NCBI GenBank assembly: GCA_038087035.1
Contig: CP051187.1
Span: forward strand, 2,981,001 to 3,045,000
From: Gloeotrichia echinulata CP02
GTDB lineage: Bacteria; Cyanobacteriota; Cyanobacteriia; Cyanobacteriales; Nostocaceae
Direction: 5' to 3'
DNA length: 64,000 nt
Shown piece after piece: positions 52,432 to 60,465 of this stretch. The position numbers and the translations under genes were made by a program. Under the pieces are notes generated by a model, which worked only from the letters and a program-made list of their open reading frames with translations, was not told where the DNA came from and did no database searches. Numbering within the stretch: the first letter of the stretch is position 1; each line of letters opens with the position of its first letter.

Positions 52432-52457
52432 GTAGGGGCGCAAGGCCTTGCGCCCCT
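52432..52457. repeat. GGGGCGCAAGG/CCTTGCGCCCC palindrome
   Basis: A near complete copy between the divergent nSTAND remnant and ParA-like genes. Confidence 0.7.
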
Positions 52458-52535
52458 GCATATCCGCAAAGTTTCTTGACAAACAGTCGCTACAGAAAGC
52501 GGTATATTGTTATATGGCAGCGTCGGAAGTAAGCA

Positions 52536-53168
52536 GTGCCAAAAATCATCGCTATTCTCAATGGTAAAGGAGGAGTCGGTAAAACGACTACCGCCGTCAA
52601 CTTAGCCGCCAACTTGGCAGCCAAAAAAAAGGTCATACTAATTGATGCAGATATTCAAGGTTCTGCCAGTTGGTGGGTTGGACGTAACCAGAACGCTATG
52701 GGATTTGATCTATCCCAAGAAACCGATCCGAATCTTTTAGGTGAATTACGAAAGATAAAAGGGTACGATTTAGTAGTAGTGGATACGCCGCCGGCTCTAC
52801 GCTCAGAAGCATTAGCATCCGTAGTGGCGAGTGCGAATTATCTAGTTTTGCCTACACCCTGTGCCGCAATGGATTTAGCTGTCCTGATTGAAACAGTTCA
52901 AAAAGCCGTCATTCCTGCGGGAGTTCCCCATCGGGTGCTGCTGACAAAAGTTGATATGCGTTCTTTAGCGGAAGCACTCGAAGCTCAAAACACACTTATA
53001 AAGTTAGGAATACCGGTTTGCAAAAACTTTATCCGTACCTATAAAGCACATGAACGAGCTGCACTAGAAGGTGTAGCAATTACTCAATGGCGAGGAAATA
53101 ATGCACGAGAGGCGGAGATAGACTACCGTCGTGTCGCCGATGAATTACAGCGTGATTGGAGAAAATAA
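52536..53168 (+). CDS. mcdA: ParA-family ATPase, probable carboxysome positioning protein McdA (type 2)
   Basis: 210 residues from GTG 52536. Deviant Walker A LNGKGGVGKTTTAVNLAAN with the signature Lys, switch I DADIQGSASWW, Walker B DLVVVDTPPALRSEAL, and a C-terminal amphipathic helix region. There is no N-terminal HTH, so it is a small orphan ParA. It is followed with a one-base overlap by a coiled-coil protein and, two genes on, by carboxysome shell genes ccmK3-ccmK4. That context fits McdA, which makes gradients on the nucleoid that space carboxysomes. A plasmid-type ParA is the alternative, but no parB, centromere or replication gene is visible. Confidence 0.65.
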   Translation: MPKIIAILNGKGGVGKTTTAVNLAANLAAKKKVILIDADIQGSASWWVGRNQNAMGFDLSQETDPNLLGELRKIKGYDLVVVDTPPALRSEALASVVASANYLVLPTPCAAMDLAVLIETVQKAVIPAGVPHRVLLTKVDMRSLAEALEAQNTLIKLGIPVCKNFIRTYKAHERAALEGVAITQWRGNNAREAEIDYRRVADELQRDWRK

Positions 53169-53770
53169 TGGTAAAAAAACGTCTGTCTGACTTGCTACAA
53201 GAAGAAGCCGAAAAATTTACACCCCCTCAAGGTGAACCTGTGATTGAAGTTACCGCCGAACAAGTGAGCGAAGAAAATGCTTCAGCCCTAGAAGAATTGA
53301 CAACAGAATCGCCCACTCAGATACCAGAACCAACGACTACGAAGCGGACAGTTCCGACAAAAGCTGATTTAGAAACAACTATCAAAGAATTGCAAGAAAG
53401 CCTCGAACAAGCCAACCAAAAACAAGCCTCTCTCCAGCAACAAGTTGTAGATTCGCAAGCAGATGTTGCTGAACAAAAAGCATTAGCAGAACGCTTAATC
53501 AAAGAGCTAGACGAAGCTAAACAAGCAGCCGTACACCTTGCAGCCGCTAATTCCCTGCTTATAGAAGAAATTAATGCCTTAAAAGCAGAAACCGAAATTT
53601 ATAAACAACAAAAGGAAATTCCTAAACAAGAACTAGAAATCCAGCAACATGAAAAAGAAGCTTATAACCCACTCAGCTACAGAAAATCACACCGCTCATC
53701 TATCAAGCTAGCAACAAAGCAACCAGAAGAAGAAACAGATAACTCTTCTCAAATGTGGTTGCTAGACTAG
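53168..53770 (+). CDS. mcdB: Coiled-coil partner of the ParA-like ATPase, probable McdB
   Basis: 200 residues from ATG 53168, overlapping the mcdA stop (TAATG). Charged N-terminus (KKRLSDLLQEEAEKFTPPQG), acidic and Pro-rich middle, long Gln-rich coiled coil (ELQESLEQANQKQASLQQQV ... VAEQKALAERLIKELDEA), then a disordered basic tail ending SSQMWLLD. Glutamine-rich coiled coil with a lone Trp at the very C-terminus is what I recall of McdB, the carboxysome adaptor that stimulates McdA. The stop codon TAG lies inside the left end of a MITE, so the last residues may have been altered. Confidence 0.6.
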   Translation: MVKKRLSDLLQEEAEKFTPPQGEPVIEVTAEQVSEENASALEELTTESPTQIPEPTTTKRTVPTKADLETTIKELQESLEQANQKQASLQQQVVDSQADVAEQKALAERLIKELDEAKQAAVHLAAANSLLIEEINALKAETEIYKQQKEIPKQELEIQQHEKEAYNPLSYRKSHRSSIKLATKQPEEETDNSSQMWLLD

Positions 53771-53878
53771 TACTCTGTCAAGATAAAAATGATGGACTGT
53801 AGTGCGGGCATCTTGCCCGCGTGAGCGAGACGCTCACACTACCAAAAATCCCTCAAAACAAAATTGACAGACTACTAG
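53767..53878. mobile_element. 112-bp MITE, copy 2
   Basis: Inverse orientation and nearly identical to 5588-5699: ends CTAGTACTCTGTCAA and TTGACAGACTACTAG. Its first bases provide the stop of the upstream gene (GAC-TAG). Confidence 0.8.
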
Positions 53879-53993
53879 TCATCCATTGGAAGTCGGCGGT
53901 TTATCCATCCCTATGTGTCTTTCGAGGGACAGCCGCCCGCCGATTTGGGGCATTGGGCATTGGGCATTGGTGACTTTTCCCCATGCCCCGAAC

Positions 53994-54878
53994 TCATCGA
54001 AATTGTAAAATGTGTTGGGCAGTGATTTGTGGTTGCTCCAAATGGGGAATATGACCGCAATCTGGAATCCAAACCAGTTTACTGTGGGGAATTGCCCTGT
54101 GGAATTTCTCGGCATCTCGAATACCCAATATTTTATCAGAATCGCCCCACAAAATCAAGGTATTTTGCACAATTTGTGCTAAAATATCTAAATTAAAAGC
54201 ACCGTAACCACCACTTTTGGTAAAGGCAATCAAAGCTTGACTCCAAAAAGGCATTTGTAGGTGTAATGCGCCACAATGTAGAGCATCGACAGAAACAAGA
54301 CTGGGATTTTTGTAAGCACTACGGGAAATGCGATCGCGGATTTTTGGACTACGCAAAAACTCCGTTGCTAAATAACCCAAGGGCGGAAACATGTACTTAC
54401 TTAACGGTGAACCCGGCTTTAACCCAGCACTGTCGATTAACACCAACTTTTGCACAACTTCGGGGTAAGTGAGGGTAAAATCAATCGCCGTTGCACCCCC
54501 CATCGAAGCCCCCACCAAAATTACAGGTTGGTTAATCAGGGTTTTCCAGAAACAATACAAGTGAGTTTTAATAGTATCTGGGCTAAACTGAATCCCTGCA
54601 ACTCTGTCTGTGAATCCAAAACCCAACAAATCCACAGCCCAAGTTTGATTATCTACCGCCAGCAGCGGCAACAAGCGACGAAATTCTAACACAGAACTGT
54701 CAAAGCCGTGGATTAATAAAATCGGTGTATCGCCACTTCCTTGACAGACATAGCTGGTGGTAATTGGTGCATCAATTAAGGTGGTAGCGATCGCTTGACT
54801 TTGAATACTTTGAGCAAGAGCGATAGAAGAGGTTTCTGTCAGTTGCCCAACTGTAGGAGGAAGAAAATTAGCAAACAT
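53994..54878 (-). CDS. Alpha/beta-fold hydrolase
   Basis: 294 residues: HGFDSSVLEFRRLLPLL (oxyanion), VILVGASMGGATAIDFTL (Ser nucleophile), LILWGDSDKILGI (Asp), IPDCGHIPHLEQP (His). Similar in build to the protein at 34527-35468. It lies between the McdAB-like pair and ccmK3, on the opposite strand; substrate unknown. Confidence 0.85.
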   Translation of the reverse strand: MFANFLPPTVGQLTETSSIALAQSIQSQAIATTLIDAPITTSYVCQGSGDTPILLIHGFDSSVLEFRRLLPLLAVDNQTWAVDLLGFGFTDRVAGIQFSPDTIKTHLYCFWKTLINQPVILVGASMGGATAIDFTLTYPEVVQKLVLIDSAGLKPGSPLSKYMFPPLGYLATEFLRSPKIRDRISRSAYKNPSLVSVDALHCGALHLQMPFWSQALIAFTKSGGYGAFNLDILAQIVQNTLILWGDSDKILGIRDAEKFHRAIPHSKLVWIPDCGHIPHLEQPQITAQHILQFR

Positions 54879-55347
54879 AAATTTTAGCTTACAGCATCGG
54901 CGCTCACAAAAACATCACGGGTCGTGTAGAAGCCACTTGGCAATAGATGCGTGGAGGAAACACGCCACGGCTTGTTTTAACCACCTGTGGAAAATGATAT
55001 GATCAAATTGTGAGTAGGAATAACCATCTACGTGTTGAAGTGTTTTGTAAGGTGTAACCCCTAATTTACCTCGCAAGAGCACAAGTTGCGACTCTGGGTA
55101 AACAAGTAATGGGAAAACATGGAGCGTACCTAACTGGCGTTGTGATGGACTCGGAAAACAAAAAAAAGAAAATTTTGCGCAATTGCAATACCTGTGTTAT
55201 TGGTAATTGTTTTGAGCGTCTAGGGGGATATTTGACTATCCCTTTTAAGCAGGTCTTAAAGAATCTGCGTGTCTTCTCCCAAAGGGAGACGCCAAGGGCG
55301 AACAGACCGCAGAGTGTCAATTATCCTCGATTCAGGAGAGTCAAGCC
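54879..55347. other. Leader region upstream of ccmK3
   Basis: 470 bases between the divergent hydrolase and ccmK3, with the ccmK promoter(s). A purine-rich AGGAGAG ribosome binding site precedes the ccmK3 ATG. An AACGCGTC-free, repeat-like CCCAAAGGGAGACGCCAAGG segment occurs near 55280. No gene is convincing. Confidence 0.4.
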
Positions 55348-55659
55348 ATGCCAATGGCGGTGGGCGTAATTGAAACATTAGGTTTTCCTTCAGTGTTGGC
55401 AGCAGCAGATGCAATGGTAAAATCTGCCGCTGTCACACTTGTGTATTATGGTATAGCGGAAAGCGGTCGTTTGCTGGTCGCTGTCCGAGGACATGTTGCT
55501 GAAGTCAAAACAGCAGTTGAAGCCGGAATAGCTGCTGGAGAGCAAGTGAAGGTTGATACAGTTATCACCCATTACATAGTTCCCAATCCCCCAGAAAATG
55601 TGGAAACCATTCTTCCAATCCACTTCACACAAAAATCTGAGCCTTTCCGCATGTTCTAA
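55348..55659 (+). CDS. ccmK3: Carboxysome shell protein CcmK3 (BMC-H domain)
   Basis: 103 residues, one bacterial microcompartment domain: VGVIETLGFPSVLAAADAMV, AAVTLVYYGIAESGRLLVAV, RGHVAEVKTAVEAGIAAGEQ, then HYIVPNPPENVETILPI. Pairing with a downstream paralogue and the unusual YYGIAESGRLL pore region point to CcmK3, which forms mixed hexamers with CcmK4 in other cyanobacteria. The CcmK3/K4 assignment rests on order and the short C-terminus. Confidence 0.85.
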   Translation: MPMAVGVIETLGFPSVLAAADAMVKSAAVTLVYYGIAESGRLLVAVRGHVAEVKTAVEAGIAAGEQVKVDTVITHYIVPNPPENVETILPIHFTQKSEPFRMF

Positions 55660-55744
55660 GCAAGTTCGCCATCAAAACTTGTAACGAAGCTTCGTACAAT
55701 TAACTGATAGCGCCACATAGTTTTATTCATACAGGAGATTTTTA

Positions 55745-56095
55745 ATGTCATTACAGGCAGTTGGGTCACTCGAAACTAAGGGTTTTCCTGCTGTATTAGC
55801 AGCAGCAGATGCGATGGTTAAAGCTGGTCGAGTCACCCTCGTCGGTTATATCAGAGTCGGTAGCGCCCGTTTTACAGTCAACATTCGTGGAGATGTTTCT
55901 GAAGTCAAAACCGCTATGGCTGCTGGTGTCGAAGCAGCAGAAAATGTATATGGTGGCACCTTAGAATCTTGGGTGATTATTCCTCGTCCCCATGAAAACG
56001 TCGAAGCAGTGCTACCCATAGCCTACACAGAAGCAGTTCAGCAATATCGCGAATCTGTAGAAAACCCCATCATCCGGTCATCGGGCGGGCGATAG
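55745..56095 (+). CDS. ccmK4: Carboxysome shell protein CcmK4 (BMC-H domain)
   Basis: 116 residues: AVGSLETKGFPAVLAAADAM, RVTLVGYIRVGSARFTVNIR, GDVSEVKTAMAAGVEAAENV, VIIPRPHENVEAVLPIAY and a longer C-terminal tail ending RSSGGR. ACAGGAGATTTTTAATG provides the start. It forms shell hexamers, alone or with CcmK3, and shapes metabolite pores. 85 bases after ccmK3; probably one operon. Confidence 0.9.
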   Translation: MSLQAVGSLETKGFPAVLAAADAMVKAGRVTLVGYIRVGSARFTVNIRGDVSEVKTAMAAGVEAAENVYGGTLESWVIIPRPHENVEAVLPIAYTEAVQQYRESVENPIIRSSGGR

Positions 56096-56512
56096 AGTCT
56101 CAGCCGTCGCTCATGAGATCAAGATGGTGCGTTACACTTCGTTAACGCACCCTACAAATCTTGGATTATTGGATAATTTATCAAATATTAGAGAAACACC
56201 TATTTTATCGCCTATGTGAGGACGATTGTGGTTCGTGGTGCAAGGCTTTGCGCCCCTATATCTCATTCTAGGATACCAAAATCGCTGATTTTGCTGTGCG
56301 ATGAGGGGTTAAACTTACCATGCGCGACAAGGACGCCAAAAACAGACAATACCCACTCAGGAGACATATTGCCTTAATTCGCTAGTGAGTACCATATTAG
56401 CAGTGGACTTTTACCCTGAGTTTCTCTAAACCGATAAATTTACAAAAATTTAAACTTGGCGTAATTTGCTAAAATACCTCAAAAACCAGTCTGGTCAAGG
56501 CTGAGAGGGCAA
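56096..56512. other. Gap between ccmK4 and the hetZ region
   Basis: It contains GTTAACGCACC repeat sequence and, at 56199-56259, a 60-base repeat (TTTTATCGCCTATGTGAGGA ... GCGCCCCTA) whose second copy follows hetZ at 57892-57950. The promoter for the hetZ unit should lie in the last 150 bases. Confidence 0.5.
56199..56259 (+). repeat. 60-bp direct repeat flanking hetZ, copy 1
   Basis: TTTTATCGCCTATGTGAGGA, CGATTGTGGTTCGTGGTGCA, ending TTTGCGCCCCTAT. Copy 2 at 57892-57950 differs at about eight positions. The end is a degenerate GGGGCGCAAGG palindrome. Confidence 0.7.
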
Positions 56513-56641
56513 ATGTCACAAAAGCAATGGGGAAATTCTTGCATAAAGTTAGTCAATCGAGACGTAATAAAAATGGAATCACTCAAATATCTTCATGAAG
56601 AAGAAGATTTAATTAGGTGCAGCTGCCAGTTAAACAGTTAA
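56513..56641 (+). CDS. Small ORF directly ahead of hetZ
   Basis: 42 codons: MSQKQWGNSCIKLVNRDVIK, then MESLKYLHEEEDLIR and CSCQLNS. GAGAGGG lies 5-6 bases before its ATG, a good ribosome binding site. The stop TAA (56639-56641) touches the first possible hetZ start GTG 56642. Three cysteines and a charged middle make it look like a real peptide, but it could be a leader with no product function. Confidence 0.4.
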   Translation: MSQKQWGNSCIKLVNRDVIKMESLKYLHEEEDLIRCSCQLNS

Positions 56642-57838
56642 GTGCGACACATGGGGGTTGTGATGCAAACTTTCAAACAGGGTTTCGAGGAGCGCAATCT
56701 CGTTATGCCAACAGAAGCAGAAAAACTGGCGCAATATTGGCGAAAACGTCTAGCGGTAGAGCGTCCAGAACAAAGTATAACTAACAGAGAAAGTATAATT
56801 CTCTGGCTGTTAGGACGTGAATGCCAACGCTTCGATCTGCTCAAATCGCAGGAACTCGATCTGGCGAAGCAAGCGATGGAATATCGCTATCGAATTTTAG
56901 TACAGCGTTACTTGGGTTTAGCACGAGAACGAGCTTATCGGCACCTCATAACTCGACTGGCGAGTGTAGCGACCTTACGGAATAAAATTCAAACTTGGGT
57001 AGCCCTGAGCCGCGATCGCCAGCGCACTGTGCTAGATGTGTTAAAAGAAGTACTCCAAGAATTGCTGCAAAGTGATAGCTACATGCAGGAACAAATCGCT
57101 TCTATCAACAAATTGACAACGGATAAGCGACTGCGGGATATGCTGCTATTTGCTAGCATAGAAGAGTATTGTTTAAGACCAGTACGCAATCAACCCCTAC
57201 TAGCTTACCGCTTTGTGAATTACTTACGTCGGACTCAGCGTGGTGGCTTAACTCAAGTACCAGGTAGTGACGTAATTAGGCTAGTTTCTGAAGAAATTCT
57301 CGGCGAAGACAATGAAAATCCGGTGAACTTAGTCGATAGTCAGGCGATCGCCCAATATCAAGAGGAACAAGAACAAGAGGAGCAACAGGCGCTACGTCAA
57401 ACCGTACGAAAAGAATTTGAAAATTATTTACAACAAAATCTCGGACAAGAGGCGGTAGACTGGCTACAAATGTATCTCCAAGGCAAATCCCAAGAAGAGA
57501 TCGCCAAAAAGCTCAATAAGTCGATTAAAGATGTCTACCGTCTGCGAGAAAAAATTAGCTACCATGCAGTCCGTGTTTTTGCCCTCAAGGGACAAACAGA
57601 ACTCGTGGATGTCTGGCTTTCCATTTCCTTAGAAGAACACAACTTGGGACTAACACCAAATCAATGGGAACAACTTCATGAACAATTGACTCCACTGGGG
57701 CGACAAATCCTGAAATTGCGGAAAGCCGGTAACTCAATCGAAGTCATCGCCCAACAGTTAAAACTCAAAACCCATCAAGTGCTGGGAGAATGGACAAAAA
57801 TCTATCTCGCAGCCCAAGCTTTAAGAACTGCTACATAA
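56642..57838 (+). CDS. hetZ: Heterocyst differentiation regulator HetZ
   Basis: 398 residues from GTG 56642; ATG 56651, 56663 and 56705 are possible later starts, and only family comparison can decide. Features: ESIILWLLGRECQRFDLLKS, AMEYRYRILVQRYLGLARER, LRDMLLFASIEEYCLRPVRN, then a C-terminal HTH-like segment (LQGKSQEEIAKKLNKSIKDV, YRLREKISYHAVRVFALKGQ). HetZ is a DNA-binding regulator of early heterocyst differentiation, acting with HetR and HetP. The downstream patU-like gene is the expected neighbour in heterocystous strains. Confidence 0.85.
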   Translation: MRHMGVVMQTFKQGFEERNLVMPTEAEKLAQYWRKRLAVERPEQSITNRESIILWLLGRECQRFDLLKSQELDLAKQAMEYRYRILVQRYLGLARERAYRHLITRLASVATLRNKIQTWVALSRDRQRTVLDVLKEVLQELLQSDSYMQEQIASINKLTTDKRLRDMLLFASIEEYCLRPVRNQPLLAYRFVNYLRRTQRGGLTQVPGSDVIRLVSEEILGEDNENPVNLVDSQAIAQYQEEQEQEEQQALRQTVRKEFENYLQQNLGQEAVDWLQMYLQGKSQEEIAKKLNKSIKDVYRLREKISYHAVRVFALKGQTELVDVWLSISLEEHNLGLTPNQWEQLHEQLTPLGRQILKLRKAGNSIEVIAQQLKLKTHQVLGEWTKIYLAAQALRTAT

Positions 57839-57891
57839 AATCTCGACAAAGCCAGACATTACTTGACGTTTCCACGGGAGCATGGGAACAG

Positions 57892-57950
57892 CCATTTTAT
57901 CGGCTATGTGAGGACGATTGTCGTTCGGGGTGCAAGGACTTGCGCCCCTA
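57892..57950 (+). repeat. 60-bp direct repeat flanking hetZ, copy 2
   Basis: TTTTATCGGCTATGTGAGGA, CGATTGTCGTTCGGGGTGCA, ending CTTGCGCCCCTA. It lies 54 bases after the hetZ stop, in the same orientation as copy 1. Confidence 0.7.
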
Positions 57951-58091
57951 CAGTTAACAGTCAAGGCTTAACAATCATTTACCTCGTGATAATTAGCGCA
58001 AGTTTTAACAACATTACAAAGTATCTTTATTAACTACTAACTAAGTTATGGGCACAATAGTAGACAACCTAAATATCAAGCCATCAAACCT

Positions 58092-59315
58092 ATGTTGTCT
58101 TCAGAGGGCAAACTTATTGATACTAAAGTAATTGGGCAGCAAAGTGCCAAACAGCGTGAGTCCCAAAAGGCAAGGGATCGCCAGCAAATATTCCATCTGA
58201 TAGATAGTCTCTTGTCCTTTGAAGTTTGCCTTCACCACCAAATTTTACCCATTGGATTAGAAGACAACAACCTATTGCTGGGTATGGTTTATCCGTTAGA
58301 CAAAGAGGCGCTAGCTTACGTGAAGCGAATTTTGTCTTACATAAATTGCACAATGGTAACTCAGGCGATCGCAGCCGATGCTCATCGCGACATGCTCTCC
58401 ACTTACCTCAACTACAAGAATACATCCCTCCCAGATGCCCAACCATCGCATCAGCCAGAAGTTAACCTAGCCTCGAAACACCGCGCAGCTACCACAAACG
58501 ACAAACTTAAATCCTCACTCAATCACAAATCTCAAGTAAATCAACCACAAACCCTGCAAACTGAAGACCCACAGGCAGATTTTTCCCCCTTCTCATATCC
58601 AGATAGCTTGTCTGAAACTACCGCCATCCTTCGCACCGTAGATGAAAGTACAGAGGAGGACACAGGCATTGCAATACACTCAGATAAGTTAGCTGTGATC
58701 ACAGTCGAAGCCCCAGATATATTAAGTCCCCTTGAGGTACTGCCTAAATTACCACCCAAGCAATTATTGGCAGAATTATTAGGACGAGTTCTCGCGGGGG
58801 GAATTGGTCGCCTGTATTTGGAAAGACAGCCTTATGAAGGTAGAATACTCTGGAGTGATAATGGCGTCTTACAGTCTGTAATTGAAGATTTGCCCCTCTC
58901 CCTTTTGCAAGGGGTACTTAATGAATTGAAGCGATTTGGTGGTTTACCTGTAACGACAGTTACAGAAGCAAAACAGATAGAAAAAGAATGCCTCTATAAG
59001 CAAAACCATTTGTTATTACGCTTGCGAGTTATGCCAGGAATGTATGGCGAAGAGGCTACACTACAAGTGCTACGGGGAGCAGCATTAAAGTTCTATCAAC
59101 AACAACAATTAGGTCATGTCAGCCGCGACGCCTTGGGAATTGCTCAACAACTCAGTTTAAAATTAAATGACCTACAACAAAGGCTTGTCCACAATCCCAA
59201 TCTGCAATCTGAGCAAATAGAGAATTTGCTTGCTCTGAGTGGATTAATGAAAAATTTAGACCAACAGATAAAAACCCTGTCCGGGAGTAGACAGTTACCA
59301 AAGAACAAAAAATAA
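58092..59315 (+). CDS. patU: PatU-like protein with GspE/PilB N-domain-like halves
   Basis: 407 residues. N-terminal part (LLSFEVCLHHQILPIGLEDN, LLLGMVYPLDKEALAYVKRI) resembles the MshEN/GspE N-domain; a variable Ser/Pro linker follows; the C-terminal part (LLAELLGRVLAGGIGRLYLE, GRILWSDNGVLQSVIEDLP, LLRLRVMPGMYGEEATLQVL) resembles the N2 domain of secretion ATPases, without Walker motifs. In Anabaena patU is split in two ORFs (patU5, patU3) downstream of hetZ and affects heterocyst pattern; here it is one gene. Identification rests on position and on the two-part build. Confidence 0.65.
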   Translation: MLSSEGKLIDTKVIGQQSAKQRESQKARDRQQIFHLIDSLLSFEVCLHHQILPIGLEDNNLLLGMVYPLDKEALAYVKRILSYINCTMVTQAIAADAHRDMLSTYLNYKNTSLPDAQPSHQPEVNLASKHRAATTNDKLKSSLNHKSQVNQPQTLQTEDPQADFSPFSYPDSLSETTAILRTVDESTEEDTGIAIHSDKLAVITVEAPDILSPLEVLPKLPPKQLLAELLGRVLAGGIGRLYLERQPYEGRILWSDNGVLQSVIEDLPLSLLQGVLNELKRFGGLPVTTVTEAKQIEKECLYKQNHLLLRLRVMPGMYGEEATLQVLRGAALKFYQQQQLGHVSRDALGIAQQLSLKLNDLQQRLVHNPNLQSEQIENLLALSGLMKNLDQQIKTLSGSRQLPKNKK

Positions 59316-59634
59316 CATAACTGTCAGTAAAACCGCTGATTTCGATCCTCGCCATAATTGTTATGTTGTAATGGAACCACAGACTTTATAGTCTGACAGG
59401 TTATTGTTTATACAGCATATTTTATACCGTTGAAGACGGTTTGAAAACCTATAGCAGCCTACTTAATTAGGACTAAATTCGCGAGTGGATGTCGCAGACA
59501 AGACTCGCGTTGGACTACGCGATCGCAAATCTCAAATCTGGACATTGGTTGACGCCGATCACAGAAGATATATGTGCCGATTATGTCAGTCCTGTTAACT
59601 TTCTCTTTCTAAATCCATTTGTTACAGATATGTC
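59316..59634. other. Promoter-bearing gap upstream of the Crp-family gene
   Basis: AT-rich, with ACAGACTTTATAGTCTG, an inverted pair (CAGACT/AGTCTG) at about 59380-59396. No gene. The Crp-family regulator may bind its own promoter, but no TGTGA palindrome was identified. Confidence 0.35.
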
Positions 59635-60318
59635 ATGCAGACTGAGGTTTTTAGTCAACTTTTTCCCTTATTGAGTACAGCCAATCCCCAAACTTTAGAA
59701 TGGCTACTCAACGTTGCAATTGACCACGAATACCCAGAAGGGCGAGCCGTTTTGATGGAAGATGCGTGGGGTAACGCGGTTTACTTTGTAGTTTCTGGTT
59801 GGATCAAAGTCCGGCGCACCTCCAAAGATGATTCTGTAGCTCTGGCAATTTTAGGCCGTGGCGATTTTTTTGGCGAAATGGCCGTTTTGGATGAATCGCC
59901 ACGTTCAACCGATGTTATAGCCCTTTCGCCAGTCAAGTTACTTAGTATCTCCAGAGAGCGTTTTATCCAAATATTGTTTAAAGACCCGCAGTTACATCAC
60001 CGAATGTTACAACTAATGGTGCGGCGATTACGGCAAATAAACGTCCGTTTGCAAATGCGATCTGCACCACCAGCAGTCAAACTAGCTCATACCCTAGTCA
60101 ATTTGACCGAAAGCTATGGTGAGGAATCAGACCAAGGAAAGGAAATTTTTAATATTCCTTTCAAAGATTTAGCTGAGGTAACAGAAATCAGCGTAGACGA
60201 AACAACCAAAATAATGGAAAAACTCGACGAAAAAGGTTGGATCAAAATTGATAGCGCCAATAACGTGATTTATCTGGTCAACTTCAAACAATTGATTAAT
60301 TTAGCGGGTAAAGTTTAA
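59635..60318 (+). CDS. Crp/Fnr family transcriptional regulator
   Basis: 227 residues. The cyclic-nucleotide-type beta barrel (GRAVLMEDAWGNAVYFVVSG, RGDFFGEMAVLDESPRSTDV) is followed by a dimer helix (HHRMLQLMVRRLRQINVRLQ) and a winged HTH (IPFKDLAEVTEISVDETTKI, MEKLDEKGWIKID). The FGEMAVLDESPRS-T segment resembles the cAMP phosphate-binding cassette, so cyclic nucleotide binding is possible. HTH residues differ from E. coli Crp. Target genes unknown. Confidence 0.85.
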   Translation: MQTEVFSQLFPLLSTANPQTLEWLLNVAIDHEYPEGRAVLMEDAWGNAVYFVVSGWIKVRRTSKDDSVALAILGRGDFFGEMAVLDESPRSTDVIALSPVKLLSISRERFIQILFKDPQLHHRMLQLMVRRLRQINVRLQMRSAPPAVKLAHTLVNLTESYGEESDQGKEIFNIPFKDLAEVTEISVDETTKIMEKLDEKGWIKIDSANNVIYLVNFKQLINLAGKV

Positions 60319-60331
60319 TCAGTGATGAGTG

Positions 60332-60372
60332 ACGAGTTAGGAGTTAGGAGTTAAGAGTTAAGAGTTAGGTAT
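60332..60372. repeat. Heptamer repeats GAGTTAG
   Basis: Five to six units of GAGTTAG/GAGTTAA between the Crp-family and M61 peptidase genes, the same class as at 22976-23180. Confidence 0.75.
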
Positions 60373-60465
60373 TGCCTATTGCCCCTTGACTCTGCACTCT
60401 GGACTATTGTCTAATAACTCAGCACAGGCTACGCCCCCCTACCCTAACAGCACTCATCACTGAAC

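Noticed and set aside
56480..56515. CTGAGAGGG resembling part of a TPP riboswitch
   Set aside because: The remaining TPP helices and the second conserved loop are absent; CTGAGAGGG here serves better as a ribosome binding site.
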